Of a stretch of 64,000 nt of DNA, positions 1-10,892 are shown in pieces. The DNA is taken from the NCBI GenBank assembly GCA_914767715.1, contig OU612072.1, positions 6,634,001 through 6,698,000 on the forward strand, given 5' to 3'. Numbering within the stretch: position 1 is the stretch's first letter; each line of letters starts with the position of its first letter. The translations under genes were made by a program, and so were the position numbers. Source of the stretch: Membranipora membranacea. Lineage: Eukaryota > Bryozoa > Gymnolaemata > Cheilostomatida > Membraniporidae. The notes under the pieces are model-generated. The model saw nothing but the letters and a program-made list of their open reading frames with translations. It made no database searches and was not told where the DNA came from.

Positions 1-290
1 AAAATGTGTAAAATCTACTTCAATAGAAATATCGATGGTTAAAACTTGCTCAAATAGAAATTTCTATCGTTCAAAGGCTTATATCTAAAAGAACAGTCAT
101 ACCTGAGCAAATCATTTAAGCCTTAGTGCCTGGGCAAAGCGTTTAAAATCTGCTTTAATAGTATTATCAATGGTTCAAAGCCATCTGCTTTGATAGAAAC
201 TTCCAAGGTTTAAAGGCTAATCACTAAAGAGGGCAGATATACCCATTGATAAACTCTGTGCTCCTAGGAGCTATCTTATAAAAAAAATAA
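1..290. repeat. Degenerate tandem repeat, about 140-bp period
   Basis: A motif like TAAAATCTRCTTYAATAG followed by a phrase like ATCRATGGTT occurs near 9 and again near 149. Weaker echoes start near 48 and 186 (CAAATAGAAATTTCTATCGTT, TTGATAGAAACTTCCAAGG without exact match). This suggests two diverged copies of a roughly 140-bp unit, possibly cut by the window edge. No coding sequence is visible. Confidence 0.35.
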
Positions 291-782
291 TTGTCATGTA
301 ATCTGCTTTACACTTCTCCCATGTGAGTTTAAATAACAGCAGCTATTGCTATGATTTCTTAATTATTTTCATTCATTCATGCAAACTTGTCACAGACTAT
401 ACTATAATTATTCAGTTCTCTTATAGTAGCTGTCCATGTACGGCCTGTCATAAGTTCAGATAGCGGCAATTCCAATCTCCTTATTATGTTAATTTTTTAT
501 CGAGACCAAATCGCCTGTATAATTTGTTGAGTCGTTGTATTTGTGACGTGTAACACCAATCATAGATATTCCTATTCATTAAAAGCTTGCCACAATTCTT
601 TTGTTACCAGGCAGCATATATCATGACATGAGATGAGTTATGTCTCAGTAACAATTACCTAACGGGCTGCAAAAAAAGCTGTGGGTTAAATTCTCAGACA
701 TAGTTGTGTTTGTGAGATATTGTCGGGTTTTAGAATTTTACACCGCTAATTCCTATTGGGTAGAAGTAAAAGTCCTGCATAC
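291..782. other. Intergenic, no feature recognised
   Basis: AT-rich sequence with stops in all frames. I see no convincing exon, repeat or regulatory element. Confidence 0.4.
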
Positions 783-1552
783 CTCTAGATCAGCTGTCGG
801 CAACCTGCGGCCTATTTCCCAGTGCGGCCTAATGAACAATATTTTGCGGGCTGATTGTGGCCTTATGCCTGAAAAGATATATATTACACATTAATTTCGA
901 TTCCCATCTCGCATTTTGTAATCTTGAATATTCAAGTATGTAGGCACAATATATTTCAAAATAGTGGCCATTAAGCATGTAGCTTCCAAAGCCGTTTCTA
1001 GACATAATCATCTTAACTGTATTGGTGTTAACTCCTTTTTCAAGTGCTTTATTTTCAAAATAACTCAGAACGGTGACCTTTGGAAATTCGAATAAAAAGT
1101 TTCGTTGATAGTAATAGTAATAGTAGTTCATAGTAATTAAATTTTTTAGCAAATCTGTCACCTTGAACAAGAAATGCAGATGAGTTTTAACAAGTTTTCA
1201 TGTTACAAATGCTCCTGCTTTATCGCTGAAATGTTCCAGATTGCATCTAATTTTACAGGCATTTGCAAAAAACTTCCCCATTGCGGAGGGGTGCCAGCAC
1301 CCCTCCCACACCCACCCTGCCCTTTTCCATACACATACAAAACTTCACAAGATTTTTTAAATTAGTATTTCTGTTGACCTGAAGTTCCTTACAACATACC
1401 ACAGCTTTTACAAATAAATCTGTTTTAGTTTGTACGTAGTTGTTACTCCGGTTTCGATTTTATACCTGAAAGATATGTTGCGCCTAATTGTGTTGAGCCT
1501 GTGTAAAATGTGGAATTTTTTTAGAAAAAGGTTGCCCACCCATGCTCTAGAT
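783..1552. mobile_element. hAT-type non-autonomous element, copy 1 of a tandem pair
   Basis: The element body is 791-1544. It starts CAGCTGTCGGCAACC and ends GGTTGCCCACCCATG, which is an imperfect inverted repeat of the start. The 8-bp sequence CTCTAGAT lies on both sides (783-790 and 1545-1552). An 8-bp duplication plus CA-starting GGCAACCTGCGGCC termini is characteristic of hAT elements. No transposase frame survives; the open frames inside are short and do not resemble hAT proteins. It is probably a MITE or internally deleted copy. Confidence 0.75.
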
Positions 1553-2336
1553 CACCTGTGGGCAACCTGCGGCCTTTTTGCCAGTGCGGCCTAACTGTGG
1601 CCTTATGCCGAAGAAAATTATTACACATCAATTTTGGCTCTGTAAGTACAAGATATTCCAAAATAGTGGCCTTTCTCTATTATGAATGTAGCAAAGCCCA
1701 GCCACTCTACACAAAATCATCGTAATTGTGGTACTTGTGCCAACGACTTTCTCAAGGTGTTTTTCTTTCGAAATAGCACAAAACAGTGACCTTCGGATGT
1801 TAAAATTTCAAAGTTCTCTAACATAATAGCAATTATTTTTTGCAAAACAGTCACTTTGGACGAAAGGTAGATTTGTATAAAAAAGTATCTTCGTTACAAG
1901 TGCTCCTGCATCATGGCTGAAATTTTCCATATTTCATTTCACAACCATTTGCAAAAAACTTCCCCCCCCTATCAGGAGGGTGGGCGTTGTAAGATGAAAA
2001 TGATGACAAGACGGGGGGGCTACAGCACCCATCCCACCCTGTCCTTTGTCATACACATGAAAAACAGGGATACAGACACATACAAAATCCAATCATGAGG
2101 TAAAATGGTGTCACAAAACTCCAGAAGATTAGATGAACCCATATTCCTGCTGAGTTTATGGTTCTTGCAACATACTGCACTCTTTACACAAATCTGAGTA
2201 TTAACAATATAGGGAGTGCCAAAATTGTTAGTCCAGTTCCAATTTAATCCCTGAAAGATATGTTGCGGCCTTTTGAGTTGAGCCTGCGGAAAATGTGGCC
2301 TTCTTCAAGAAAAAGTTGCCCACCCATGCTCTAGAT
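1545..2336. mobile_element. hAT-type non-autonomous element, copy 2 of a tandem pair
   Basis: The body is 1553-2328, starting CACCTGTGGGCAACCTGCGG and ending GTTGCCCACCCATG. It is flanked by CTCTAGAT at 1545-1552, shared with copy 1, and at 2329-2336. The interior is a diverged version of copy 1: both hold the TGCGGCCTAA and GGCCTTATGCC phrases near the left end and C-rich tracts in the middle. There is no coding capacity. Confidence 0.75.
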
Positions 2337-3155
2337 CAATATTGATCCATTTGCCTATATTCGGAGTTGTTTTTCCTCCAATTGACAGGGGAGCAACTCT
2401 GAATACAGACAAATGAATCGTATATTGTTCACTCTGACCAGTGAACTAAGCTATGATCTGTCCAACTGAGCCGAGTAGTTTTGCTCCTTTTCGGTGGTCT
2501 CTGATCGTATCAGTTCTAGTAGTAAGTAATTGTCTCTCCCTCCCCCCTTGGCTTTGAGACAGCCTGTTCGTTTGGGCAGTTTTTTGAGTATTTCAAATTT
2601 AAGATAACTTGAATACAAGCATCCCGCATATGGAGTCATTTATTTTCTCATCATGCTCCTAGACAGATAGTAACTACACCCACATAATTAAAATATTTAG
2701 CCATTATTGGCCAGGTATTGACAGGATAATTCATCGAGTACCTAAGGTGAAGTTGGATTTTTATGATAATGGAAAGAAAACTCCGTAAACGTCATATAAT
2801 ATTATTTGGACTACTGCTTATTCAAACAATTTTTTATTACCGCTGGCCTTTGAATGAAGTGAAATACGCTGTATATTTTTAATTATATTTGAGTTAGTAA
2901 CCTCTGTTTACAGTTGCTGTGCACAAGATTTCAAATTTCCTGGTAGTTCCAACAAAACTGGAAAAAATTCTGTTATGTTGATGAACATACTTTGCCACTG
3001 CCTTTAGATATCAGAAAAGATAAAATGTTCATCTGGATTCAGAGACCAGTCGTCTTACAACCCATGTAGATATTAAAATTAGGCAAAATCTCTGAAATTT
3101 GAAGTACTTGTAATGCATTATGCCATTCTGCTGTATCTGCTGTTATATTTTACAG
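2337..3155. other. Upstream of gene A; first exon not found
   Basis: Gene A's first visible exon (3156) starts in phase 2, so at least one upstream exon with the start codon must exist. In gene C the equivalent first exon is 59 bp and ends in AG before the donor. I looked here for an ATG-led exon ending in phase 2 before GT and found none that convinces. It may lie further upstream, beyond the hAT insertions, or be lost. Confidence 0.4.
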
Positions 3156-6100
3156 ATCTCTATCATCCACTTGTGAGCGCCCGGACTTTGTCAGAAGGAT
3201 GCGGCTGTTAGACAAGTATGACTGTGCTATCTGCCGAGACATTTGTCCGGATCCTCATCAAACACCATGTGGCACCTTGTAAGAACTTATCCAGCTAAAA
3301 TAATTATTGAATCGGTAAAATATATCTATATTGAAGGTGTTTGTAAACCTTATATGTTGAATGGTTGAATGTGCATATTTAGATGAGATTTGAGTTGATT
3401 TGTAGAATTCCTGAAGTAAAGCTTAAAATCTGAAGTTATGACAAGGTCTCTCTGACAGGGGGGGGGGTATGATATCCTAAACATACCTTTTGCTTAAAGT
3501 TTACCGTTCGAAACTTTGGACTCATGTATTTTAAACAAACCCTAATCGAGCAAAGCTGATAAATTAGATTTTTACAGAGTCTGCAAGGAATGCTTCAATG
3601 ACAAAGTTAGAGTGAAAGGTACTATACCGTGTCCATGCAAAGGTAACGCTAATGAGTGTAAAGGAGATTCTCTCCGATGTGGTGACATCTCTCCAGACCG
3701 GAGAATACTTAACAAACTCCTCCAGGAAGAGTGTTTCTGCAGGAATAAAAAATACAGATGTACAGTGCAACCTAGTTGGAGCAAATTGAAGGTATAGGCT
3801 AGGCCTGTTATTTTGCAACTAACTGTCATATTTCAAAATCACATTTGACGTTCTGCCATTGACACTACTAAAATTGTCATTCAAATATCAAAAATTATAA
3901 GAAACAAAAATGATGAGAAGCCCATTCAGCAGATGAGATGAAAATTTCATTTATATTACAGCAACAATGTTTTTTTCCTATCAGGTTTACGCAAAACAAT
4001 CAAATTATTTTTGTTGACAGATACATGAGGAGAACTGCGTTTATGCACCTGTTCGCTGTAGAAATTCTTGCTGCAATAAGAAGATACCACGGTGTAATCT
4101 CGAGGAGCATATGAGTATATGCGCTGATAAACTGCATTACATCACTGAACAGGTACTTATTGTAGTTGGCTTGATACCTAGAGGAGGAATTACTTGCAGG
4201 AGTCTTAGTTTCATTAGTTTGGGGAGAGTTTATGCCTGCTACCACCAATGAACTAAACCTCGGTATAGTTCATTGCTACCACCCACCCATTTTTCGGTAG
4301 CTGAGGTATGGGTTATTGTCCAAGCAGTTTTTGACACTTTGAAGGGAAATTCACTGAAAAGGAAATAAGCTGAATGGTCTCATTTTCTCATTTCACACTT
4401 TTATTTTCATCCTGGCCCCAAAGGTAATCTGTAGTACTCAATACCACAGAGTAAACAAGGTGAATCATTATTTGTCTTTAACAGCGGTTCTGTTGGCAAA
4501 AGACTGAAGAATAGACGTATTTAAGGTCACAAACCAAAAGTTTTGAGATCAATTAACATTGTCTTCAAATTTTGCTTGTTTGGAAGATCAGGTTGTAATA
4601 CTCAAAAATTTGCAATTTTAAAAATCTAAAATTGACTGTTGACTGATCATTGACTGCTCTTCAAATATATTTAGAGGAAAAGATACAAGAAATCATACTT
4701 GAAGAACAGACAATTGTATCTGCTTTAGCTCATTGGTATTTCATTGGCTACATTCATGCCTTCATTGAAGTTGCTTTCACATTGATCCAGATGGGAATTT
4801 GCTAACATTTTTATTGAATCACCCTTTCTCATCTGAGACTAGGCCAATGGGCTGGCTCTGGCTGTTGGGTAGTAAAGAGAGCCAATGTCAGGTCAACTAG
4901 AGTACCTATTGAATGATAGTGAATGTGAAACTGATTTACTTTTACATTCGCTATTTACCAATAGGTATTTTCAGAAAAGTACCATCTGACATGGCATTGG
5001 GTGTCTCCCTTCCACAGAGCCAAAACAATGGCCTCTGAGACCTTTTCCCCCTCCCTCTACTCGTGTCAATCAAAACTGAAAGGATTTAATTTCCGACTAA
5101 CCTTAGAAATACAGGTAAATAGAAAATAGAAACCTCAACTGCTCTTGGCACAAGAATGAATTCATTTTGTGCCAATCGCCTGCATATCTTAGTTCACATT
5201 TCAAATTGACAAAGAAATAAGATCAATAACTGGAAGTGTTGCCCATGTACCCAAGCTTCTATTCTGCATCTTCAATTTACCCTGTGGCTTGCTCAAGAAC
5301 AATTCTACAAGACTATGCCTTGTCAACAAAATTGCCACCTTTCTGTTTGTAACATTAACATGCAGTGTCACATAAACCTGCATGAACCACATAAACCTGT
5401 CCTCTCACATCTATACGGCCAAGGCTATTTACTCTCATATGCTTATTTGAGCATTGATTAATTCAAATTATTAATTTGAATTCTTAATTGCATTGATTAG
5501 AAAGTTGTGAGCGTAATAAACATCTACCACTCCTTGCGTCCACGATTCAGAAAATGAATTTCTTCCACTGATAATGGCCTACAACCCGAACCAACAAAAA
5601 CTAAAACAAAAAATGGGCTTGGCACCAATGAGTTTTACTCCTTGATGCAACCACCACTTGCACTAATAAAAATCCTTTTCAGACTATTTGACAGACATCT
5701 ATTCATCCTACAGTCACTATTTCTTGGAATCAAATTACAATTCGACAACCAGGAACAATGTTGGGCATATGTTGATACTCTGTTGTTATACCAATATTGC
5801 TTCCATTTATACGTTTATCATATTGATCACAGACATAGTTGTAATGTTACGTAGGGGCAAAAGTTTTCTTACACCGTACCTTATTCTTTTTCAGGAGGAT
5901 CCTTTTCAAGACCAGCTGAAGTTTCATTGCTCACAATGTAATAACAACTTTTCTTCTAAGAATAAGGTGAGTCAACCTGGTTAATAAAGAGATCTGTACA
6001 TCAATCCTTAGTGGGGAGGGGGGTTAGTTTAAGCGCTGAAACTGTGTCGCGATAGCTGGTAGAAGCATTTCATTATCAACCACTTGTGTGGCCACAGGAG

Positions 6101-8542
6101 ACAAATGGGATCATATACTTCTACTTTACAAATTTCTCTGATTAACGAGTGTCACAAATGTGTGGTTATATTATTGGCTTCCTGTTACGTCCTGCGCATG
6201 ACTCAATCAACACTGGTCTTGGAGTATGTTATGCTTTAATACATCCAACTTAGAACAAAAACCTTGTACATCCAGTAATCAGGCTAAGAATAATATCTCA
6301 AGCTATCTAACCAACACACAATACACAAAAATCATCCGACCAAAACCAGTCAGATCAAGTTGAAACAGGTTGTGATGGGTCGACCGCCCGCCTGTAAAAC
6401 ATAGAAGCATATAACAAATAGGTCACAAAGGTCACAAAACAAAATATAGCATAAAGCTCATAGTAGGCTTACTAACGAAAATTTTAAAAAAATGTCCAAA
6501 TTGGGATTCGAACCCAGGGCATAACCCTCCATCTGATTGCAAGGCAGACACTTAGACCACTACACCACACTGCCAGGCAGTGCGCAGGTATGGTGTATTT
6601 CTGTATAATTGTACATTGTTTATGAAACTGAGTGGTGTTTATTGCTTAGGAAGTAATTTCCGATAACATAAAATTTCGCTACTTAGGCGAAAAGCAAATC
6701 CTAGTTGCCGCGAAAACTAAACTCCTATAGGATAGATTCTTTTAAATTTACACTGATATGACTTTATGCTGGATATTGTCTACATAGTTACTGTTTTATA
6801 GCATGACATTCGTCAGAGAACTGAGCCAGGTTGCATAACGTCACCTGGTAAATGCTACTTCTTTGAATTCCATTGCCATTTTGAAACCCTTGATGTAGAG
6901 AAACTGAAGGACCATCATAGATCACATGTACCAGCTCATTCCACATACCTAGCTGCAAACCAGAAGGAACCAAAGGTAGAAAAAGCTTATTTTCTGATAA
7001 AGAAATATTTCTATTAGTTTAGGAATATGAACACTCCTTTTCCGTGTCACGCTAGCCGTGTTCTCTCTAGTTTTTTTTCACTATTTTGGGCATGCAAATA
7101 CATTCGAGCCAAATTCATGAATAATTGCACCAGATTGAACATGTTTGTGGACCAGTTAATCCCATCTTGCAAGTGATAGATGAATGGGCCATGCCCATTG
7201 AAGCCCTGATACTGCTTCAGATTTTTTTGATAGCTTCTTTAGCTGAGCTGAATTTTCTGTTAGCCTCACTACCCTGTGAATTCCAATTTGGCCCAATCAT
7301 TTTGGTTTCTAAGATTCATCTTGTTTGTTTTTTTTTAAATATTGTAGATTGTCTCAATAACAAGACACGGTCCCCCATGCATTTTTAACCCCGTCAGCGG
7401 CGAGGATGAAGGTAATTATTTATAGTTTAAAGAGGAACTTAACATAGATTGAACGCATCAACCTTGGACCTTCATTTTACTGCACACTATACTTAGGACA
7501 TGGGGGAGGAATGTTATGAAAATTAAAATTCAATCCGTGCAATGTAAAGCTTCTTTTTGGGAGAATCAAAATTAGCAATAATTAGTGACATCATTGGAAA
7601 AAGCAGACAACTCCAGTACAAAGATAGTAAATATTGCTGGTGCATATGTACTGTCTCATTCAAAGCAGGCAGTATAATTTCGCAGCAGTATCAGAGACTA
7701 TAGATATAGATATAGATAGATATATCTATAGTCTCTGGCAGTATGGCAATTTATTTATGGCTCACCGCACACACTAATTTAATGGGCATTTAATTAATTA
7801 TATTTAAAATACTCACTATTATGGCAGAGTTTTTAAATCAAAATAAAAAATACTATATTTACTGAGAAAATATTATATGAATATCTATGAATCATTCACA
7901 TGATACAATCAATACTATGAGGATCAGGTGAGTGATGTCACAGCTCTGATGAATTGCTAGGTATGAGGTGAGTGATGTCACTAGGCGGGAATTTCACACA
8001 TGACCAAAGTTGGAACATGACACTCTATATGACTGTGAACATTTGGGCAAATTTGGGCAAATATGGATTTCAAGTTAAGTTCCTCTTTAAGACAAAGTAC
8101 AAATTTTCACAACAAGGCCTGATAAATCATAATTCAAGCATCTTGAAATTCTCTTGATTTGAATAATGAACACAGCAAGACTGTAAGTGTTCAGCTCTTA
8201 ATTCAAAATTATTATCATCAAGCTAAAAGTGAAATACATCCAATTTTATCATGGATCTGCTGTAAAATAGGTAAAAGCACGACCCGTTTTATGGAAGAAA
8301 ATTGATTATTAATAATCAATGCAAAATCCCATTCACAGTCGGTCTCAACTAGATAACTGTGTATGGGATTTTTCTTTCCACAGTACATGCCACACTTTTG
8401 CCTATTGTCAAAAAAAAGGAGTAACAGTTACTTCTCGGTCTTACATATGTGTTTAACAATATCATATTTTACAGTAGGAGAAGATAACAGAGCTCAGCAA
8501 GCCTGGGATAGTCCCCGATCAGGAAGGAATCTGGAGGAGTGA
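3156..8542 (+). CDS. Gene A: RING and TRAF-type zinc-finger protein (5' incomplete)
   Basis: The exons are 3156-3278, 3578-3791, 4021-4152, 5895-5966, 6802-6975, 7348-7411 and 8475-8542 (TGA). All introns are GT-AG and the phases join without a break, giving about 281 residues after the missing start. The order is a RING-like half (YDCAIC, then PHQTPCG, then VCKEC), a cysteine-rich spacer (IPCPC, ECFCRNKKYRC), a TRAF-type finger (exon 4021-4152, CVYAPVRCRNSCC then H and C), a CSQC finger start, and a C2H2-like module (GKCYFFEFHCHF then H-x3-H). TRAF-like RING proteins usually act as ubiquitin ligases or signalling adaptors, but no MATH domain is visible, so that role is inference. The tail ends NLEE. 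The last exon lies in an inverted duplication shared with gene B. Confidence 0.8.
6498..6574 (-). repeat. tRNA-derived repeat (tRNA-Ala-like head) in gene A intron
   Basis: On the minus strand there is an A-box-like TGTAGTGGTCTAAGTG and a perfect B box, GGTTCGAATCC. The anticodon loop CTTGCAA would give UGC (Ala). The acceptor arms do not pair, so this is not a functional tRNA. A near-copy with the same A-rich tail side occurs at 24784-24858 beside gene B, which supports a dispersed SINE or an old pseudogene. Confidence 0.6.
7685..7744. mobile_element. 46-bp TIR-only element with 7-bp target duplication
   Basis: The element is 7692-7737, starting CAGAGACTATAGATATAG and ending ATATCTATAGTCTCTG. 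It is nearly a pure palindrome. The 7-bp direct repeat GCAGTAT lies immediately outside on both sides (7685-7691 and 7738-7744). The termini match those of the 1.08-kb element at 23244-24327, so this is the shortest form of that family. It lies in the last intron of gene A. Confidence 0.8.
8269..8403. mobile_element. PIF/Harbinger-type MITE, diverged
   Basis: It starts AGGTAAAAGCACGACC and ends CACTTTTGCCT, a decayed form of the AGGCAAAAGCGCGACC terminus seen at 10631. The inner parts hold the family phrase TTGATTATTAATAATCAATG and the phrase AAATCCCAT in inverted copies. It is about 135 bp long and lies in gene A's last intron. Confidence 0.65.
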
Positions 8543-9857
8543 GAAGAAATATCATATCAAGCACAATGCATTAAAAGCATAAAATTGAATTTGCAATTCT
8601 AATCCCGAATGCTCAGTTATATAATTATAATGAGCTTTGGAAGTTAACTTTTAGTAATTCTTCCAAAAATACTTTAAAAGTTTATTTGACGGCACAAAGA
8701 CTATTGTGTGAATAAGACATTATTGTGACCATATCAACCGTGCCATTTGACAATGTAATTTCAAAGACTCGCACTCACTGATGTCTGAGCACTTCCACTT
8801 CACCAAAACAAGAAACAACAAAAAAAATTGTTATTATTATTTTATCATATTTTTTGATATTATATGGCATTTTCAAAGGTATTTTTATAGGGTGAGAGTT
8901 TATTACAGTCTCTGAAAAGAGAAATATGGTGTTTCGACAGAGCTAAAAGTTGAGTCAATGTAAAATTGCTGATGTTACATAGATAAAAATAAAATATAAA
9001 AAACAATATTACTCATATCACAGAGTTCATAAACTCTATAGCCTTTGCTCGGTAGCAGTTGCTACGAAGGCTCACTCTAGTTCGCAATTTCTGTATCGAC
9101 CTGATGGGAGGCAGTCTAACGAAGAGGGGGTTGTCAGTTCCCTCTGCAAACATACGGAGGCAGCGTGATTTCATGCACCGATTATATACAGCGTGGTAAG
9201 ACTCAAAAAAAATTCATGTGCTGTATATGCTAGTTCTTTATTTAAGTTTAGCCCGTGTATTGCTAACCACCACACCTGTTACCTTTTTACTGTTGAAGCG
9301 ACAAAGGGCTGGAGCCAACATGTATCCTGTGGATCTTTTACTGTAACTGAACTTAAGCATGATTGATGACCCTTAAGGCAAGCAGGAAGGAATGGGTCAG
9401 ACCAGGCCAAAACAAGGGCTACAATGGTTTTGACATGTTCATACGGGTCGGGGTAGAGGGGAGAATCTAAGGATTGTGGGTGAAATCAGAGCGCAGGGTT
9501 ATAGTGAGAGAGGAAAAGGCAAAATAACACACTGTGGGAGGAGGACATGCAGGGATGGGGATTCTCTGAGAAAATAAAGATGGGAGAATTATATGGGCAC
9601 ACACAGATAGAATTTTGTGAGCTACGGATAAGGTGAGGAAGGTGATAATGATATGCATACTGAAACTCTGTATTTTCTAAGTTAAGTACGATCGGCTCGC
9701 ACTAGCACTATCTTCTTATATAGCCTAGGCACAATGAAGTTGATGATGATGAAATTACGCTTGCCTATGAGTCTTTTGATTGTTGTCACTGATTCAGAGA
9801 AAATTACTGAAATATTCTATTCTCATTCACATCATAACTTACCACCCTACTTCAGCA
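8447..9857. repeat. Inverted duplication, left arm
   Basis: This 1.4-kb segment reappears in reverse orientation at 22172-24683. It runs from the end of gene A's last intron through the last exon and about 1.3 kb of 3' flank. Many long stretches match closely, for example the blocks near 9467-9658 (reverse of 22371-22562) and 9700-9850. The short frames found in both arms (around 9467-9658 and 22371-22562) are products of the duplication rather than evidence of a gene. Confidence 0.85.
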
Positions 9858-10100
9858 TCATGTGAGTAATGAACCCTATCTCTTAGGGAGCAGGGAGTGG
9901 GATAGCCTATCTTGACAAGACAGGCTAAGAGTGGTAGTTCATTGCCTTGATGCATGAGCAATCAATTTCGCTTTATCTTTTATCGTTCATTTAGTGACTT
10001 TGTATTCAATGTTGTTGCTTGTTGTTTGTGATGATGGATCTGTGTTAGTATGATATTTTGGAGTCGTTCATCCTTTCTCCAACAAACTTTTATCATCAGT
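9858..10100. other. Spacer between inverted arm and MITE cluster
   Basis: No gene is visible. A CTTGACAAGACAGGCTA motif at about 9911 belongs to a small dispersed palindrome family described in the findings. Confidence 0.4.
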
Positions 10101-10620
10101 AGGCAAAAGCGCGACCTGTTCGACAGTAATAAAATTGATTATTAATAATCAATGGAAAATCCCATTAGGTAACTTCGCGACCTTGGTATCTATATTAAAT
10201 AATCATTAATTATAATCATTTTCATGGGGAAATCCAACTGAATCCAACTTGAATTCAAGTTGTCTCCCTTTTACCAATGAGGAGATAATTCTAAGTTTCA
10301 TGTCAGTATCATCGAAAAACCGTATATCTAATCATAAAATCTATTCAGTTGGATTTCCCCATGAAAATGATTATAATTAATGATTATTTAATATTGATAC
10401 CAAGGGCGCGAAGTTACCTAGTAATGCAGTAGCTTCCTACAAGTAAACATGCAGAGGCTGTACATGCCTTTTGCAAAGCGCGACCTGTTCGACTGTAATA
10501 AAATTGATTATTAATAATCAATGGAAAATCCCATACATGTTGAGAACTTCTGCTAATGGGATTTTCCATTGATTATTAATAATCAATTTTATTACAGTCG
10601 AACAGGTCGCGCTTTTGCCT
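10101..10620. mobile_element. Cluster of nested PIF/Harbinger-family MITEs
   Basis: Three pieces can be seen. MITE A starts at 10101 with AGGCAAAAGCGCGACCTGTT and runs into MITE B. MITE B (10167-10419, 253 bp) has its own AGGTAACTTCGCG and CGCGAAGTTACCT ends and long inverted arms meeting near 10290. MITE C (about 10472-10620) is a 149-bp near-palindrome with roughly 60-bp arms carrying TTGATTATTAATAATCAATG and ending GCGCTTTTGCCT. The cluster stops 10 bp before the full-length Harbinger element and shares its terminal sequence, so that element is their likely transposase source. Confidence 0.75.
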
Positions 10621-10892
10621 ATTATCTATTAGGCAAAAGCGCGACCTGTTCCATGGTAAGAATATTTAATAAATATTGACTGGGAAACCCATTAACCCTG
10701 GGGAATTCCAATCGTATTACTGGGAGCGGTAAAACTACCTAATATTTATTGACTGGTTTTCCCCAGTCCAGTGGTGTCACGTGACTAGCCTGCCATTGGC
10801 TAGCTGATCAACTATTAATAGTATGTGTCATGATTCAGTGGGCACTAGCCCAGCATTTCTAAGCAAACCTTTACTAACCGAAGCCCGCTACT

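Noticed and set aside
829-1170. 113-codon minus-strand frame
   Set aside because: It lies inside hAT copy 1, is low in complexity (YYYYYY) and has no counterpart in copy 2.
6498-6574. Functional tRNA-Ala gene
   Set aside because: Good internal promoter boxes and a plausible anticodon, but the acceptor stem does not pair and a sister copy exists, so it was called a tRNA-derived repeat.
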